DNA of 60,921 nucleotides from Caldilineaceae bacterium (GTDB lineage: Bacteria > Chloroflexota > Anaerolineae > Caldilineales > Caldilineaceae). The notes under the pieces were generated by a model. It saw only the letters and a list, made by a program, of their open reading frames with translations, ran no database searches and was not told the DNA's origin. The DNA is taken from NCBI GenBank assembly GCA_028819675.1, contig JAPPKT010000121.1, positions 1 to 60,921 of the forward strand. The letters are read 5' to 3'. Position numbers and translations under genes: made by a program. Shown one piece after another: positions 52,048-60,427 of the stretch (position 1 is its first letter; every line of letters starts with the position of its first letter).

Positions 52048-53007
52048 TCAGTCGGCGGCAAGCGTGCCGTTGTCGGCTTCGGAGAACTCGCCGGCGAGGA
52101 TGCGGTCTGCCCAGGCCATGACCTGCGCGTCCTTTGATTCGCGCGTCGGCAGCGGTTCGATCTCCGCGCGTACCTGGCCGAGAATATAGTCGTAGCGCCG
52201 CGTGGGCACGAGCGCTTTGTCGCGCAGCAGCCGGTTGAAAAGCTCCTTGGGCGAAACAACCGCACCGCCGTCGCCGCCAGCCGTTGACGATGGATCCGCC
52301 CCTGTTTCTTCTTCGCCTTCTATTGATCCTTCTCTTACTTCCTTATGAGGTGCCGGATCGGCACCCTCATTGGTGCCATTCTGGCACTCGGTAGGTGCCA
52401 TTTTGATACGTTCCATGGTGCCATTTTGGCACCTATCGGGCATCTGGACCTCCGCAACCCCTGCTTTTTCTGCCCGTTCAGTGCCATTTTGACCCTTATC
52501 GGGCAAAATCCCGTGCGCAAACCCGCCTTTCGGGAACTCGCCATTGGTCAGTTCGCCGTTGGTTAGCCCGCTGTGGATCGCTTCGGGGCTGTCAGATGCC
52601 TGCTCCGCCGCGGCCTGATCTTGCCGGGACCGGCTGGGCGCTGTGCCGTTGCGCGCGCGCGCGGCGTCTTGTGGATGCCCCACCTGCACGGCAAAGCTGA
52701 TCGCGCCGGAGAGGAAGTAATGGTAGATTTTGCCGGCGCGGAAACGGCCCCGTTTGTCGTAGTAGGGCTGCTTCGAGCGGCTGATCGCCCCTTTCGCCGT
52801 CAGTGAATCGAGCGCGCGCTTCACGTTGCGAATGGGCAGCCCGGTCTCCCACGCGATCTTGTCCTGCGTGGGAAAACAGGCGCCCCCCTGGTTGAAGCGC
52901 ACCAGCATGTTCACCACGTAGAGCTCCGACGGATTCAACCCATAGTGCTCGCGCAGGTATGTCAACCCCCCTTGCCGTTCCATGTCGAATCGATCTTCCA
53001 AACTCAT
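52048..53007 (-). CDS. HTH plasmid-type replication protein
   Basis: 319 aa. N-terminal winged helix-turn-helix (LREHYGLNPSELYVVNMLVR, TQDKIAWETGLPIRNVKRAL) like the HTH_36 domain of replication initiators and phage replisome organisers. A long low-complexity middle (~115-235) is rich in Asn/Gly/Thr; a conserved-looking C-terminal domain (SPKELFNRLLRDKALVPTRR and MAWADRILAGEF) ends it. The middle's DNA contains repeats GGTGCCATTTTGGCACC, read as QNGT in one frame and KMAP in another, so sites rather than protein are conserved. No other rep gene adjoins, but a candidate antisense RNA lies in its leader. Confidence 0.75.
   Translation of the reverse strand: MSLEDRFDMERQGGLTYLREHYGLNPSELYVVNMLVRFNQGGACFPTQDKIAWETGLPIRNVKRALDSLTAKGAISRSKQPYYDKRGRFRAGKIYHYFLSGAISFAVQVGHPQDAARARNGTAPSRSRQDQAAAEQASDSPEAIHSGLTNGELTNGEFPKGGFAHGILPDKGQNGTERAEKAGVAEVQMPDRCQNGTMERIKMAPTECQNGTNEGADPAPHKEVREGSIEGEEETGADPSSTAGGDGGAVVSPKELFNRLLRDKALVPTRRYDYILGQVRAEIEPLPTRESKDAQVMAWADRILAGEFSEADNGTLAAD
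52371..52483. repeat. Palindromic repeats inside the replication gene
   Basis: Four units of GTGCCATT(T/C)TG(G/A) at about 52373, 52396, 52421 and 52480; two are full palindromes of GGTGCCA/TGGCACC type. Spacing is irregular (23, 25 and ~59 bases). They look like iterons or operator sites embedded in coding DNA. Confidence 0.65.
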
Positions 53008-53101
53008 AACCGCCCCTTTCCAGAAATGCGCAAAGCCGCCAAAGGACAGCGGGCGGCATATCCCTCGAACGGCCTTGCTATGGAAACCCGCAAATCGTCA
53101 T

Positions 53102-53130
53102 TTGCAGGTCGATCCCGAATCTGGTATAGT
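53102..53130 (+). promoter_or_regulatory. Promoter for the candidate antisense RNA
   Basis: TTGCAG (53102-53107), 17 bases, TATAGT (53125-53130), plus strand, divergent from the replication gene. Confidence 0.65.
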
Positions 53131-53135
53131 GACGT

Positions 53136-53212
53136 TGTTCCCACCCTGCCAAAGAAGGGAACAACCCCTTTCGCCCCGTGCAGCGCCGCCCGCTGACGGG
53201 GCGCCTCTTTTT
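53136..53212 (+). ncRNA. Candidate ~75-nt antisense regulator of replication
   Basis: Between the promoter and a T-run lie two hairpins: GTTGTTCCC (53134-53142) with GGGAACAAC (53157-53165), and the terminator CGCCCCGT (53172-53179) with ACGGGGCG (53196-53203) followed by CCTCTTTTTT. There is no reading frame. It is transcribed opposite to the leader of the replication gene, whose likely promoter is at 53265-53293, so it would be fully complementary to that mRNA, as in copy-number control RNAs of plasmids. Confidence 0.6.
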
Positions 53213-53264
53213 TACAACCCTGCTTTACAACCGTGCTGTACGCGCGCCCAACTGAAACGACACC

Positions 53265-53293
53265 AATTTAACCGATCATGGCCAGCGCCGCAA
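53265..53293 (-). promoter_or_regulatory. Possible promoter of the HTH replication gene
   Basis: Minus strand TTGCGG (53288-53293), 17 bases, TAAATT (53265-53270). It predicts a ~250-base leader that spans the candidate antisense RNA. Confidence 0.4.
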
Positions 53294-53417
53294 CCGGCCC
53301 GAAAAATGGGGAACGGTATCCCTGGCTCAACAAAAGATATTAGGGCTCGTTGACGTTTGTCTGACAGCGACCTGCGGGGGAAAGACGGCGGCTGAGCCAG
53401 CCCAGCCTCCGCCCCCT

Positions 53418-53500
53418 TGACGTTCTCCGCGTCCCTCCGCGGACCAAAGAGCAGTTCTGCAGTTCTCCGCGCCCCTTCGCGTGACTTCGCGGATCAAATA
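53418..53500. repeat. CTCCGCG-type dispersed repeat
   Basis: TTGACGTTCTCCGCGTCCCT with CCGCGGACCAAAGAGCAGTT, then a second round CAGTTCTCCGCGCCCCTTCG. Minus frames across it are not credible genes. Confidence 0.65.
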
Positions 53501-53689
53501 GCCGCCCCAAGACGACCGCTATCCGTTCCCCCTCAAGTGTGAGCACCATGGCGCCAATCTTGAAAACTGGCATAAAACTGACGCGGATTTTTCCGGAGAT
53601 TCCATAAAAAATACACATCAATAGTGTATAATAATAGATTCATTCGAGTGCGCCGCCAGCGGCGTAACGCCCCCTGATCGAATCCGGCC

Positions 53690-53748
53690 GCATCCGTCCG
53701 GATAGACCCTATTTATCCCTTTTTATCATCCAATTATTGGGGACAACC
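53690..53748 (+). promoter_or_regulatory. Conserved upstream element, copy 4
   Basis: GCATCCGTCCGGATAGACCC, T-rich run, TATCATCC (-10-like), ATTATTGGGGACAACC, ending two bases before the next start codon (53751). This copy best shows that the element is a promoter or leader of the gene behind it. Confidence 0.55.
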
Positions 53749-53750
53749 TT

Positions 53751-54770
53751 ATGAGAAGGCACATGCAACTGTTGGTCCGCGGTACCCTGGCTCTCATCTT
53801 CGCCGCCGTCGCTGTCATCTCAGCTGCCGGCAGCGCATCCGCCTCTGATCTGCACATCGTCCAACCCGGCGAAACTGTCGCCCCCGAACCCCAAAATTCC
53901 GGGGGCTATCAGCTTTACACCGTCCAGCCGGGCGGCACCCTGTTCCTGCTGGCCGCAAAGCACGACGTCAGTCTGTCCAGGCTCATGTCCATCAATGGAT
54001 TCTCCTCCGAGGAATGGTTCAAAGTGGGTCAGAAACTGCTGGTGCCCCGCGCGCTCGCGCCGCACCCTGAGCATCCGGTCTCTGCCCTGCAGCCCACGCC
54101 GCCCGTTGCCGCGATGCAACCGGGACGGAATTACCCCGCTGTTCATATGGTGCAGACTGGAGAGTTACTCTTAGATATCGCGCAATGGTACGGTGTCAAC
54201 CCCGCTGCCATGGCCAGGTTGAATTACTTGCAAGACATCAGCATGCTTGAGTCTGGCCAGGCCCTCCGCATTCCATCCGCAAACGCGCTCGAACTCCTGG
54301 AAGGAATCGAGCGGAGGCTTGACCAGGCCCGTTACCCTACGCGCACCGAACGTTGGGTCGAGGTCGACCTCAACGAACAGTTGGCAATCGCCTATGAGGG
54401 CGCCACACCGGTTAAAGCTTTCGTCATCTCCTCTGGAGTAAGCGATACGCCCACCGTCACCGGGACCTTCCGCATCTGGTCCAAAGTCGCCATGCAGGAC
54501 ATGCGCGGCGGCAACCGCTCCGCGGGCACCGACTACCATCTGAAGGATGTCAGGAATGTACAGTACTTTTACAAAAACTACGCCTTCCATGGCGCCTACT
54601 GGCACAGCAACTTCGGCACGCCCATGAGCCGCGGCTGCATAAACATGACCGACGAAGATGCCAAGTGGCTCTTCGACTGGGCGTCCCCCTCGATGCATGA
54701 TGACGATGACGGCCGGATATACAGCACCGACGCCAACCCGGGCACGCTGGTACTGGTCCATGAACGATAA
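53751..54770 (+). CDS. LysM L,D-transpeptidase
   Basis: 339 aa. Signal peptide (RGTLALIFAAVAVISAAGSA), two LysM domains that bind peptidoglycan (YTVQPGGTLFLLAAKHDVSL; HMVQTGELLLDIAQWYGVNP), then a YkuD catalytic domain from ~200: VEVDLNEQLAIAYE and the active-site loop HGAYWHSNFGTPMSRGCINM with the Cys nucleophile. It makes or edits 3-3 crosslinks in the wall, or anchors proteins. ATG 53751 and 53763 are both possible. It stands alone behind the conserved upstream element. Confidence 0.93.
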   Translation: MRRHMQLLVRGTLALIFAAVAVISAAGSASASDLHIVQPGETVAPEPQNSGGYQLYTVQPGGTLFLLAAKHDVSLSRLMSINGFSSEEWFKVGQKLLVPRALAPHPEHPVSALQPTPPVAAMQPGRNYPAVHMVQTGELLLDIAQWYGVNPAAMARLNYLQDISMLESGQALRIPSANALELLEGIERRLDQARYPTRTERWVEVDLNEQLAIAYEGATPVKAFVISSGVSDTPTVTGTFRIWSKVAMQDMRGGNRSAGTDYHLKDVRNVQYFYKNYAFHGAYWHSNFGTPMSRGCINMTDEDAKWLFDWASPSMHDDDDGRIYSTDANPGTLVLVHER

Positions 54771-54957
54771 CGGGGCAAATCGCCCCATTCCGCCCTGGAC
54801 TTCAGATCGAAATGGCCAAGAAAGCGGCCTCCGGTAACGACCGAAAGGCCCTGAGAGTCTCCCCGTTTCGAGACCTTCCCTATAGCAATGACGCCGGGAG
54901 ACCCTGCCAAGTAGCAAGACCATTCATCCAACATACGATTCGACCAAGGAGACCCAA

Positions 54958-56217
54958 ATGCCAAAGAAACTCTCTTTCCTCAGCCTGCTCCTCGTCACCG
55001 CGCTCATCCTGGCCGCATGCGTCGTCGCCCCCCCGGCCGCAGAAGCGCCCCCCGCAGAACAGGCGCCGATGGAAGAGGCGCCTGCCGATATGAGCGGCAA
55101 GGTCGTCGTCGCAGCGGGCGGAATGATCCGCATCGGCGGCTCCTTCGCCCTGACCGGCCCGATCCCCGACCCCGGCCTCGACATCCGCCAGGGCGCCGAA
55201 CTGGCCGTCGATGACCTCAACGCCGCCGGCGGGCTCGAAGGCTTCATGTTCGAGCTCGTAGCCGAAGACGGCGCCTGCGACGGCACGCAGGGAACGAACG
55301 TCGGCAACAAATTCGCCGCCGACGCGACCATCGTCGCCGTCACCGGCGGCACCTGCTCCGGCGAGACCTTCGGCCTCATGCCGATCCTGCAGGAGGCGCG
55401 CATCCCCTTCGTCAGCCCCAGCGCCACCAACCCCGACATTACCTCTGCCGGCTGCGACGTCTGTAACCGCGTCGCTCTCAGCGATGCCCTCCAGGGCGCC
55501 GTCGATGCCGACTTTGTATTCGGCGATCTGGGCCTCACCAGCGTCGCCGTCGTCCACGACAACTCCGACTACGGCAAGGGCCTGGCCGAAATCTTCCGGA
55601 ATGACATTACGGGGTTGGGAGCCGAACTGACCGGCTTCGAAGGCGTCCAGGTGGGCGATACAGACTTCCGTGCCATGCTCGCCAAAGTCGGCGCCGCTGG
55701 ACCCCAGGCCGTCTTCTTCGCTGGATACTCCACCGAGGCCGGCCTCATCGCCCAGCAGATGACCGAAACCCCCGGCCTCGAGGACACCGCCTTCATGAGC
55801 GTTGACGGCGCCTACACCCAGCAGTATCTCCAAGCCGCCGGCGCCGCCGCCGAAGGCACCTACATCTCCTTCGTTGCCGGCGCCGACTCCGAAGAGATGA
55901 ACGCCGAATTCGACGCCAAGTACACGGAGAAATACGGCGCCAGCCCCGACGAACTCGGCCCCTTCCACAGCCAAAGCTACGACTCCGTCAAGCTGATCGC
56001 CGCCGCCCTGGCCGCCGTCGCCGCGGTCGACGACAACGGCAACCTCGTGATCGACCGCGAGGAACTGATCTCCGCCATCCGCTCCGTCAATGCATTTGCA
56101 GGCCTTACCGGCACCATCAAGTGCGACAGCATCGGCGAATGCGGCGCCGGCGGCATACAGATCTTCCAGGTCACCGACGGCGCTTTCGTCCAGGTCTCCG
56201 GCTTCGGTATGGAGTAA
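54958..56217 (+). CDS. LivK-like substrate-binding lipoprotein
   Basis: 419 aa. Lipoprotein signal LLVTALILAACVVAPP with the lipobox Cys near residue 21. The mature part is a Peripla_BP_6 (LivJ/LivK-type) binding protein: IRIGGSFALTGPIPDPGLDI, GAELAVDDLNAAGGLEG, VAVVHDNSDYGKGLAE, VFFAGYSTEAGLIAQQM. It would capture branched-chain amino acids or related ligands for an ABC transporter. No permease or ATPase gene follows; within 570 bases downstream there is none, so the transporter must be elsewhere. Confidence 0.92.
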   Translation: MPKKLSFLSLLLVTALILAACVVAPPAAEAPPAEQAPMEEAPADMSGKVVVAAGGMIRIGGSFALTGPIPDPGLDIRQGAELAVDDLNAAGGLEGFMFELVAEDGACDGTQGTNVGNKFAADATIVAVTGGTCSGETFGLMPILQEARIPFVSPSATNPDITSAGCDVCNRVALSDALQGAVDADFVFGDLGLTSVAVVHDNSDYGKGLAEIFRNDITGLGAELTGFEGVQVGDTDFRAMLAKVGAAGPQAVFFAGYSTEAGLIAQQMTETPGLEDTAFMSVDGAYTQQYLQAAGAAAEGTYISFVAGADSEEMNAEFDAKYTEKYGASPDELGPFHSQSYDSVKLIAAALAAVAAVDDNGNLVIDREELISAIRSVNAFAGLTGTIKCDSIGECGAGGIQIFQVTDGAFVQVSGFGME

Positions 56218-56784
56218 ACCTCAACACAATCAGGAGAGACAACGCCATTGATACCCGGCCAGCCCACCGTGCGCGGCAACGCGTTAACCCAGGGGAAGAC
56301 TGTCTAAGCGAATGCGGAATGCGCATCTTAGCCCGCGAGGAACGGCGGGCGGCTGGGGGATGATGGTTGATTGAGACGCAATGATGGAGTTCTTGGACGC
56401 GACGTTGAGTCTGCCAGTAGGGTTCTGCCTGATGGGCGGGCTGTTCTGGCTTGTGAGATCGCCGCATGCGCCCGCCCAGACGAGCTTGCCTGGATCGACA
56501 GCTGTGCCCGGCCGTCTACCGGATGGAGGCCGGGGGGTAGGGCGTCTGCCAAAGAGGGAGGCCAGGCCAGCCCGCTGTGCGCAGCCACGCGTGTACCCGG
56601 GGTTCAGTGGTCGATGCCTACACTGTCTCCCCCTGTGGAACGGCGGGCGGCTTGGACGGCACGACAAATCGGTTTGAACCCTGGCGCGCGCCGCCGCCGT
56701 CGGCCAGATGCACCGCGCTCACAACCGTACCCTTCGGGAGCTGACGATTCAGCCCGCAGAAACGCGAATCTTTGAGGAGGCGCA
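56218..56784. other. Intergenic region after the binding protein
   Basis: AGGAGAG at ~56232 precedes an ATT rather than a start codon. Short plus frames at 56371-56775 look non-coding. GGAACGGCGGGCGGCT occurs twice (56339 and 56637), a ~300-bp-spaced direct repeat. Confidence 0.45.
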
Positions 56785-57720
56785 GTGGAAACGGTTCAGG
56801 TCATTCTCAACCCATACGCAGGACGGGGACGCGGCGGAAAGATGGCCGGCCAGATCGAGGCCGCCTTTCGCCGCCACAACCTCCCCTGCGAGATAGCGCA
56901 AACCTCTGCGCCGGGGGAAGCTGTCTCTCTGGCTCGCCGCGCGCGGCGGGATGGTTACGCCATCGTGGCTGCCGCCGGCGGCGACGGAACCGTTCATGAA
57001 GTCGTGAACGGGCTGGCGGAGGCGACGCCCGAGGACGAAACAGTACAAGGGTTGGCGGTTTTGCAGACGGGCAGCGGCAACGACTTTGCCGACATGGTAG
57101 GGGCGGCCCGAGAGCTCGACGCAGCCGTACGCGCCATCCGCGCGGGTAATACGCGCAACGTTGATTTGGGGTGGGTCGAAGCCTTCGACGGCCGCAACAC
57201 CTTGCAGCGCTACTTCGACAACAATCTGGGCATCGGTTTTGAGGCGCAGGTGACGGTCGAAAGCCGCAAGATCAAGCGGCTGCGCGGCTTCCTTATCTAT
57301 CTGTGGGCGACGCTGCGTGCCCTGCGGGCCTATGACCAGCCCCATTTTGAGATCAGCTGGACCGACGGCGCCGGCAATGAGCGCAGGGCTGCCAAAGAGA
57401 TGTTGCTGATCAGCATCGGTAACTCGCGCCGGGTGGGCGGGGGCTTCTATCTGACGCCGGATGCGGTGATGGACGACGGCTTGCTCGACCTGGCCTTTGC
57501 TGACGCGCTGTCGCAGCTGGGGATCCTGAACCTTCTTCCCAAAGCGATGACCAGGACAGGACTGCAGGGTCAGAAGGCGGTCTCTTTCGATCGATTGCGT
57601 TCCGCCATTATCACGGTCCGGCAGCCCGTTCCGGTGCATACGGACGGCGAGATCCTGTCGAGGAATGTCGAGGGACTGATCGTCGAAGTACAGCCCGGCC
57701 GCCTGCAGGTAATCGTGTAA
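56785..57720 (+). CDS. Diacylglycerol kinase-family lipid kinase
   Basis: 311 aa, family-typical. VQVILNPYAGRGRGGKMAGQ at the start, the nucleotide loop AAAGGDGTVHEVVNGLAE (~65-80), GSGNDFADM, and the beta-rich end PVHTDGEIL. YegS/DgkB-type enzymes phosphorylate diacylglycerol or similar lipids. GTG 56785 is preceded by GAGGAGG at ideal distance. It is monocistronic, followed by a relic of the DUF3102 family. Confidence 0.93.
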   Translation: METVQVILNPYAGRGRGGKMAGQIEAAFRRHNLPCEIAQTSAPGEAVSLARRARRDGYAIVAAAGGDGTVHEVVNGLAEATPEDETVQGLAVLQTGSGNDFADMVGAARELDAAVRAIRAGNTRNVDLGWVEAFDGRNTLQRYFDNNLGIGFEAQVTVESRKIKRLRGFLIYLWATLRALRAYDQPHFEISWTDGAGNERRAAKEMLLISIGNSRRVGGGFYLTPDAVMDDGLLDLAFADALSQLGILNLLPKAMTRTGLQGQKAVSFDRLRSAIITVRQPVPVHTDGEILSRNVEGLIVEVQPGRLQVIV

Positions 57721-57729
57721 AGTTCACCG

Positions 57730-57955
57730 CGGGCAACCCTTGCGGATCAAAGAGCAGCTCTCGTATCTGTCCACAAGAGCCGTCACGCAGAAATACGCCG
57801 CATCCGGTACTCTTGCTCGCTGCAAACAGTATTGTTCATATCGACGCTTCATCTTGACTACCTCGGAACTGTCATGGACAGCCGACCCGTCCGGCGCTAT
57901 AGCCATGCGCGATAGAAACACCCGCAAAAATGACAAATTGTCGCATTTGACAGCG
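57730..57955 (+). pseudogene. DUF3102-derived relic, partly replaced
   Basis: CTTGCGGATCAAAGAGCAGC matches the parent's LRIKEQL codons; the middle is unrelated; the end (AGAAACACCCGCAAAAA and palindrome TGACAAATTGTCG, 57931-57943) returns to the family. The first palindrome base is changed, the only such copy. Confidence 0.65.
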
Positions 57956-58105
57956 TGAGGTCCGCGTTTACTGCGCCTGAACGCGCACGCGGACCGTCAA
58001 TCCGGCCTTTCAGGTGTCCGTCGATCTCCTGTGGGAGTGGACGCGAGGCGAAGTAACAGCCCTGGCCGGCCATAGGAATTTATTCTCCTCTGGAGGTGGT
58101 TCGAC

Positions 58106-58285
58106 ATGGCCAACCGTGAACCTGAATTCATGACATGGAAACGTCGCGGCGCAGAACGCGTCCGGCGCCTCGTCGAGGGTATGTCGAAGGAAGAAGAACT
58201 CGAATTCTGGCGCAAACGCACTGAGAACATGCGCGCCCGCCAAGAGGCAAGTAAGTCAAAAGCAGAGCAGACAGTCGCGGCCTGA
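58106..58285 (+). CDS. 59-residue charged helical protein
   Basis: GGAGG lies ten bases before the ATG. The product (ANREPEFMTWKRRGAERVRR, then GMSKEEELEFWRKRTENMRA) is nearly all charged helix. It resembles small helper or antitoxin-type proteins but I cannot name it. A palindromic element follows its stop by 14 bases. Confidence 0.6.
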   Translation: MANREPEFMTWKRRGAERVRRLVEGMSKEEELEFWRKRTENMRARQEASKSKAEQTVAA

Positions 58286-58298
58286 GTCGTCAAGTCGA

Positions 58299-58361
58299 CC
58301 CTGCCTGCTTGGTAGCAAGGGCGCCCGTCACACAGTCAAAAACGACAAATTGTCGCTTTTG
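58299..58361 (+). repeat. Palindrome element, twin of 14554
   Basis: CCCTGCCTGCTTGGTAGCAA, GTCACACAGTCAAAAACGAC, then the palindrome (58343-58355) and CTTTTGC. Identical blocks occur at 14554-14613. Position just after a stop codon again fits a terminator. Confidence 0.65.
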
Positions 58362-58445
58362 CAGACGCCCTCGAAGGGTAAGCAGGACGCCGCGACTGCC
58401 CCAATACCGCCGAGGAGCGCGTCGCGGACCGCAGCGCACGCCGGT

Positions 58446-59534
58446 TTAGCCGCCCGGCACGCGCCCCGCCCCCTCATTCCACATTGCCGCGCGCTGCATG
58501 AATACCGCAGGGTCCTCCCGCCAATCTGCATAGTCGATGCGCCCGTCATCGGTCAGCCAGTCGATCATCCGGTCGATGCAGGAAGCCAGTTCGCTATTCT
58601 CCGCGGCGAGCGCAAAGCCGCCATGTTCGACCTTTTCGTCGAGGGCTGTGACCGCAAAGGCGCCGCCATGCGCGTAGGCGGCGTCGCGGTTGCCGATCTC
58701 TCCTCTGGCCACCGCGTCTATCGTGCCCGCTTCGAGGGCGTCGAGAAGCTCCAGTTCACCGGCTTGGTCCCCAAGATACACCACCTGCGGCATGCTGTGT
58801 GAAGGTGGGTGGAGGCGCTGTCTTCCGCCAAGAACGGGAGATTCGCCGGCTGCGGTGATGACGTAGTCCGGACTGCCGTCGGCGGTCACTGTGCCCGCCG
58901 GCGTCTCAATGCGTACGCCGCCGGCCAGAACGCCCTCGGCATCGACAAACCCCGTCAGTTCCAGCAGACGGAATTCGCCGGTAGTGCCGGCAAGAGCGCC
59001 GGCGCGTACGTCGCTGGTCAGGTCGTCATGCGTGGCAATGCGCGTCGCGTCTTCGGCGCGCACGAGCAGTGACTGGCGGAAGGTGATGTGCCCCGATGTG
59101 AAGGTGACGACTTGATTGCCGGCGGCGTCCCGGGTACGGGAGTCGAGAATCGTGATGCCGCCTCCGATGATGTCGTATTGCGGCGTCGCTGCCTGCAGCC
59201 AGATGTCATCCCAAATCGCGATCGGGTGGCGGGAAAAGGAGAGGCCGGCGCCGTCTATGGCTTCAAGCGCGGTCAGCAGATCGGCTTCATAGCCAAGATG
59301 GGTGTGAAACTCTTTGGAATCCGGATCTTCGCTGGCGCTGTAACTGACGGGAGCGAAGAAAGCGTAGAAACCAACGTTGAGAACGCGCTCGTCATCTACG
59401 CAGGCCTGCGACGGGGCACGGGCCGGCGGAGCGGCAACCTCGAAGGTGCAGGCGGCGGCGAAACAGAGAGAGGATAGCGCGCATACGGCGGCTCTGACGA
59501 GGGCGAAAGGCGGGGACAAGGCGGTTGATCTCAT
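58446..59534 (-). CDS. Family-3 solute-binding lipoprotein
   Basis: 362 aa. Lipobox-type signal (ALSSLCFAAACTFEV, Cys near 29). The mature protein resembles SBP_bac_3/PBPb amino-acid receptors: LNVGFYAFFAPVSYS, LGYEADLLTALEAIDG, IIGGGITI, TFTSGHITFRQSLLVRAED, DAVARGEIGNRDAAYAH. It would bind small amines or amino acids for an ABC importer or sensor; no such partner is adjacent. ATG 59534 has AGGA eight bases upstream. Confidence 0.88.
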   Translation of the reverse strand: MRSTALSPPFALVRAAVCALSSLCFAAACTFEVAAPPARAPSQACVDDERVLNVGFYAFFAPVSYSASEDPDSKEFHTHLGYEADLLTALEAIDGAGLSFSRHPIAIWDDIWLQAATPQYDIIGGGITILDSRTRDAAGNQVVTFTSGHITFRQSLLVRAEDATRIATHDDLTSDVRAGALAGTTGEFRLLELTGFVDAEGVLAGGVRIETPAGTVTADGSPDYVITAAGESPVLGGRQRLHPPSHSMPQVVYLGDQAGELELLDALEAGTIDAVARGEIGNRDAAYAHGGAFAVTALDEKVEHGGFALAAENSELASCIDRMIDWLTDDGRIDYADWREDPAVFMQRAAMWNEGAGRVPGG

Positions 59535-59865
59535 GTTGTTTTCCTGGGTTTCTTTGCGGAATGGTTTGTCTTTCTGCTGAACCCTTTCGGCCGTCAGGAA
59601 AGCCACCGCGCGGCCCGTCCCCCCTTCTCCGCCCGCGTATGGACCTCCACCATCCTTGCCGTCTTCCAGCGTCCCTGCGCCATAATCTCATCTATCGGGC
59701 ACTTTCACTTGCCAGCTTAGCAGAGGCCGATCCCAACCCAAAACAGGCCTAATCGCTGTTTTCAGCCGAGATCTGGATCTCCCGGCCACACAGGAACCGC
59801 AACTGCCCGTTTAGGTGTCATAGCACCTTGTAATTCGACGTGAAAGGGTATCCCACCCGGGCGTC
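59535..59865. other. Intergenic region, nothing recognised
   Basis: Contains no credible gene or repeat of the families seen elsewhere. It should include the promoter of the solute-binding protein gene. Confidence 0.4.
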
Positions 59866-60096
59866 TCAGCCCTCCCGGTTCAACCATGCTGCCAACCAAA
59901 GACCTGCCATAATGAATGGCGCGACATACAGAGCATCCAGCCACTCTTTTGTAGACCCGTCTGGCAGCCCGAAAAGACCCACTACCCAATCAGAAGTAAA
60001 GTGGTCAATTACAAACGCTGCGACCAGGACGATGATGCTATACAAGCGATGCTTCGTCTCATATCGCGTCCGAAACGACCATTTTGACTTTCCCAT
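59866..60096 (-). CDS. 76-residue two-helix membrane protein
   Basis: Basic start GKSKWSFRTRYETKHRL, helix YSIIVLVAAFVIDHF, loop, helix YVAPFIMAGLWLAAWLNR. AGGGAT abuts the ATG, so translation may be weak. Not recognised. Confidence 0.55.
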   Translation of the reverse strand: MGKSKWSFRTRYETKHRLYSIIVLVAAFVIDHFTSDWVVGLFGLPDGSTKEWLDALYVAPFIMAGLWLAAWLNREG

Positions 60097-60427
60097 ATCC
60101 CTATCACCGAAAGGACCGCTGCGGCATATCCTTTTTAGGTGACGCTGCCCGTGCCAGCTATGTTTCCCCTTGCCATAATGCTGGCATGGAAACAGTCAAG
60201 TTGACACACCCATGACATTCAAGTGCGAAAATATTCGGTTGTAATCATTGCTGATTGGGAAAGCGACAGAGGCAGCCTTGCCGTCCCGGTCCGTTTCTCC
60301 TGAAACGAACAGGCTCGACGCGCCCCTCCCTTTTGAATGAGAGAAGACTATGACCGGACCGGCCGGGGCAGGATAGGGATGCCCGCGAGGTGTACCGCCG
60401 CGAATATGCCCTGCTATACGCGTGAAA
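60097..60427. other. Intergenic region, nothing recognised
   Basis: No gene, RNA or known repeat seen. Confidence 0.4.

Noticed and set aside
52592..53059. Minus frame overlapping the HTH replication gene start
   Set aside because: Out-of-frame shadow; the HTH motif and start lie in the other frame.
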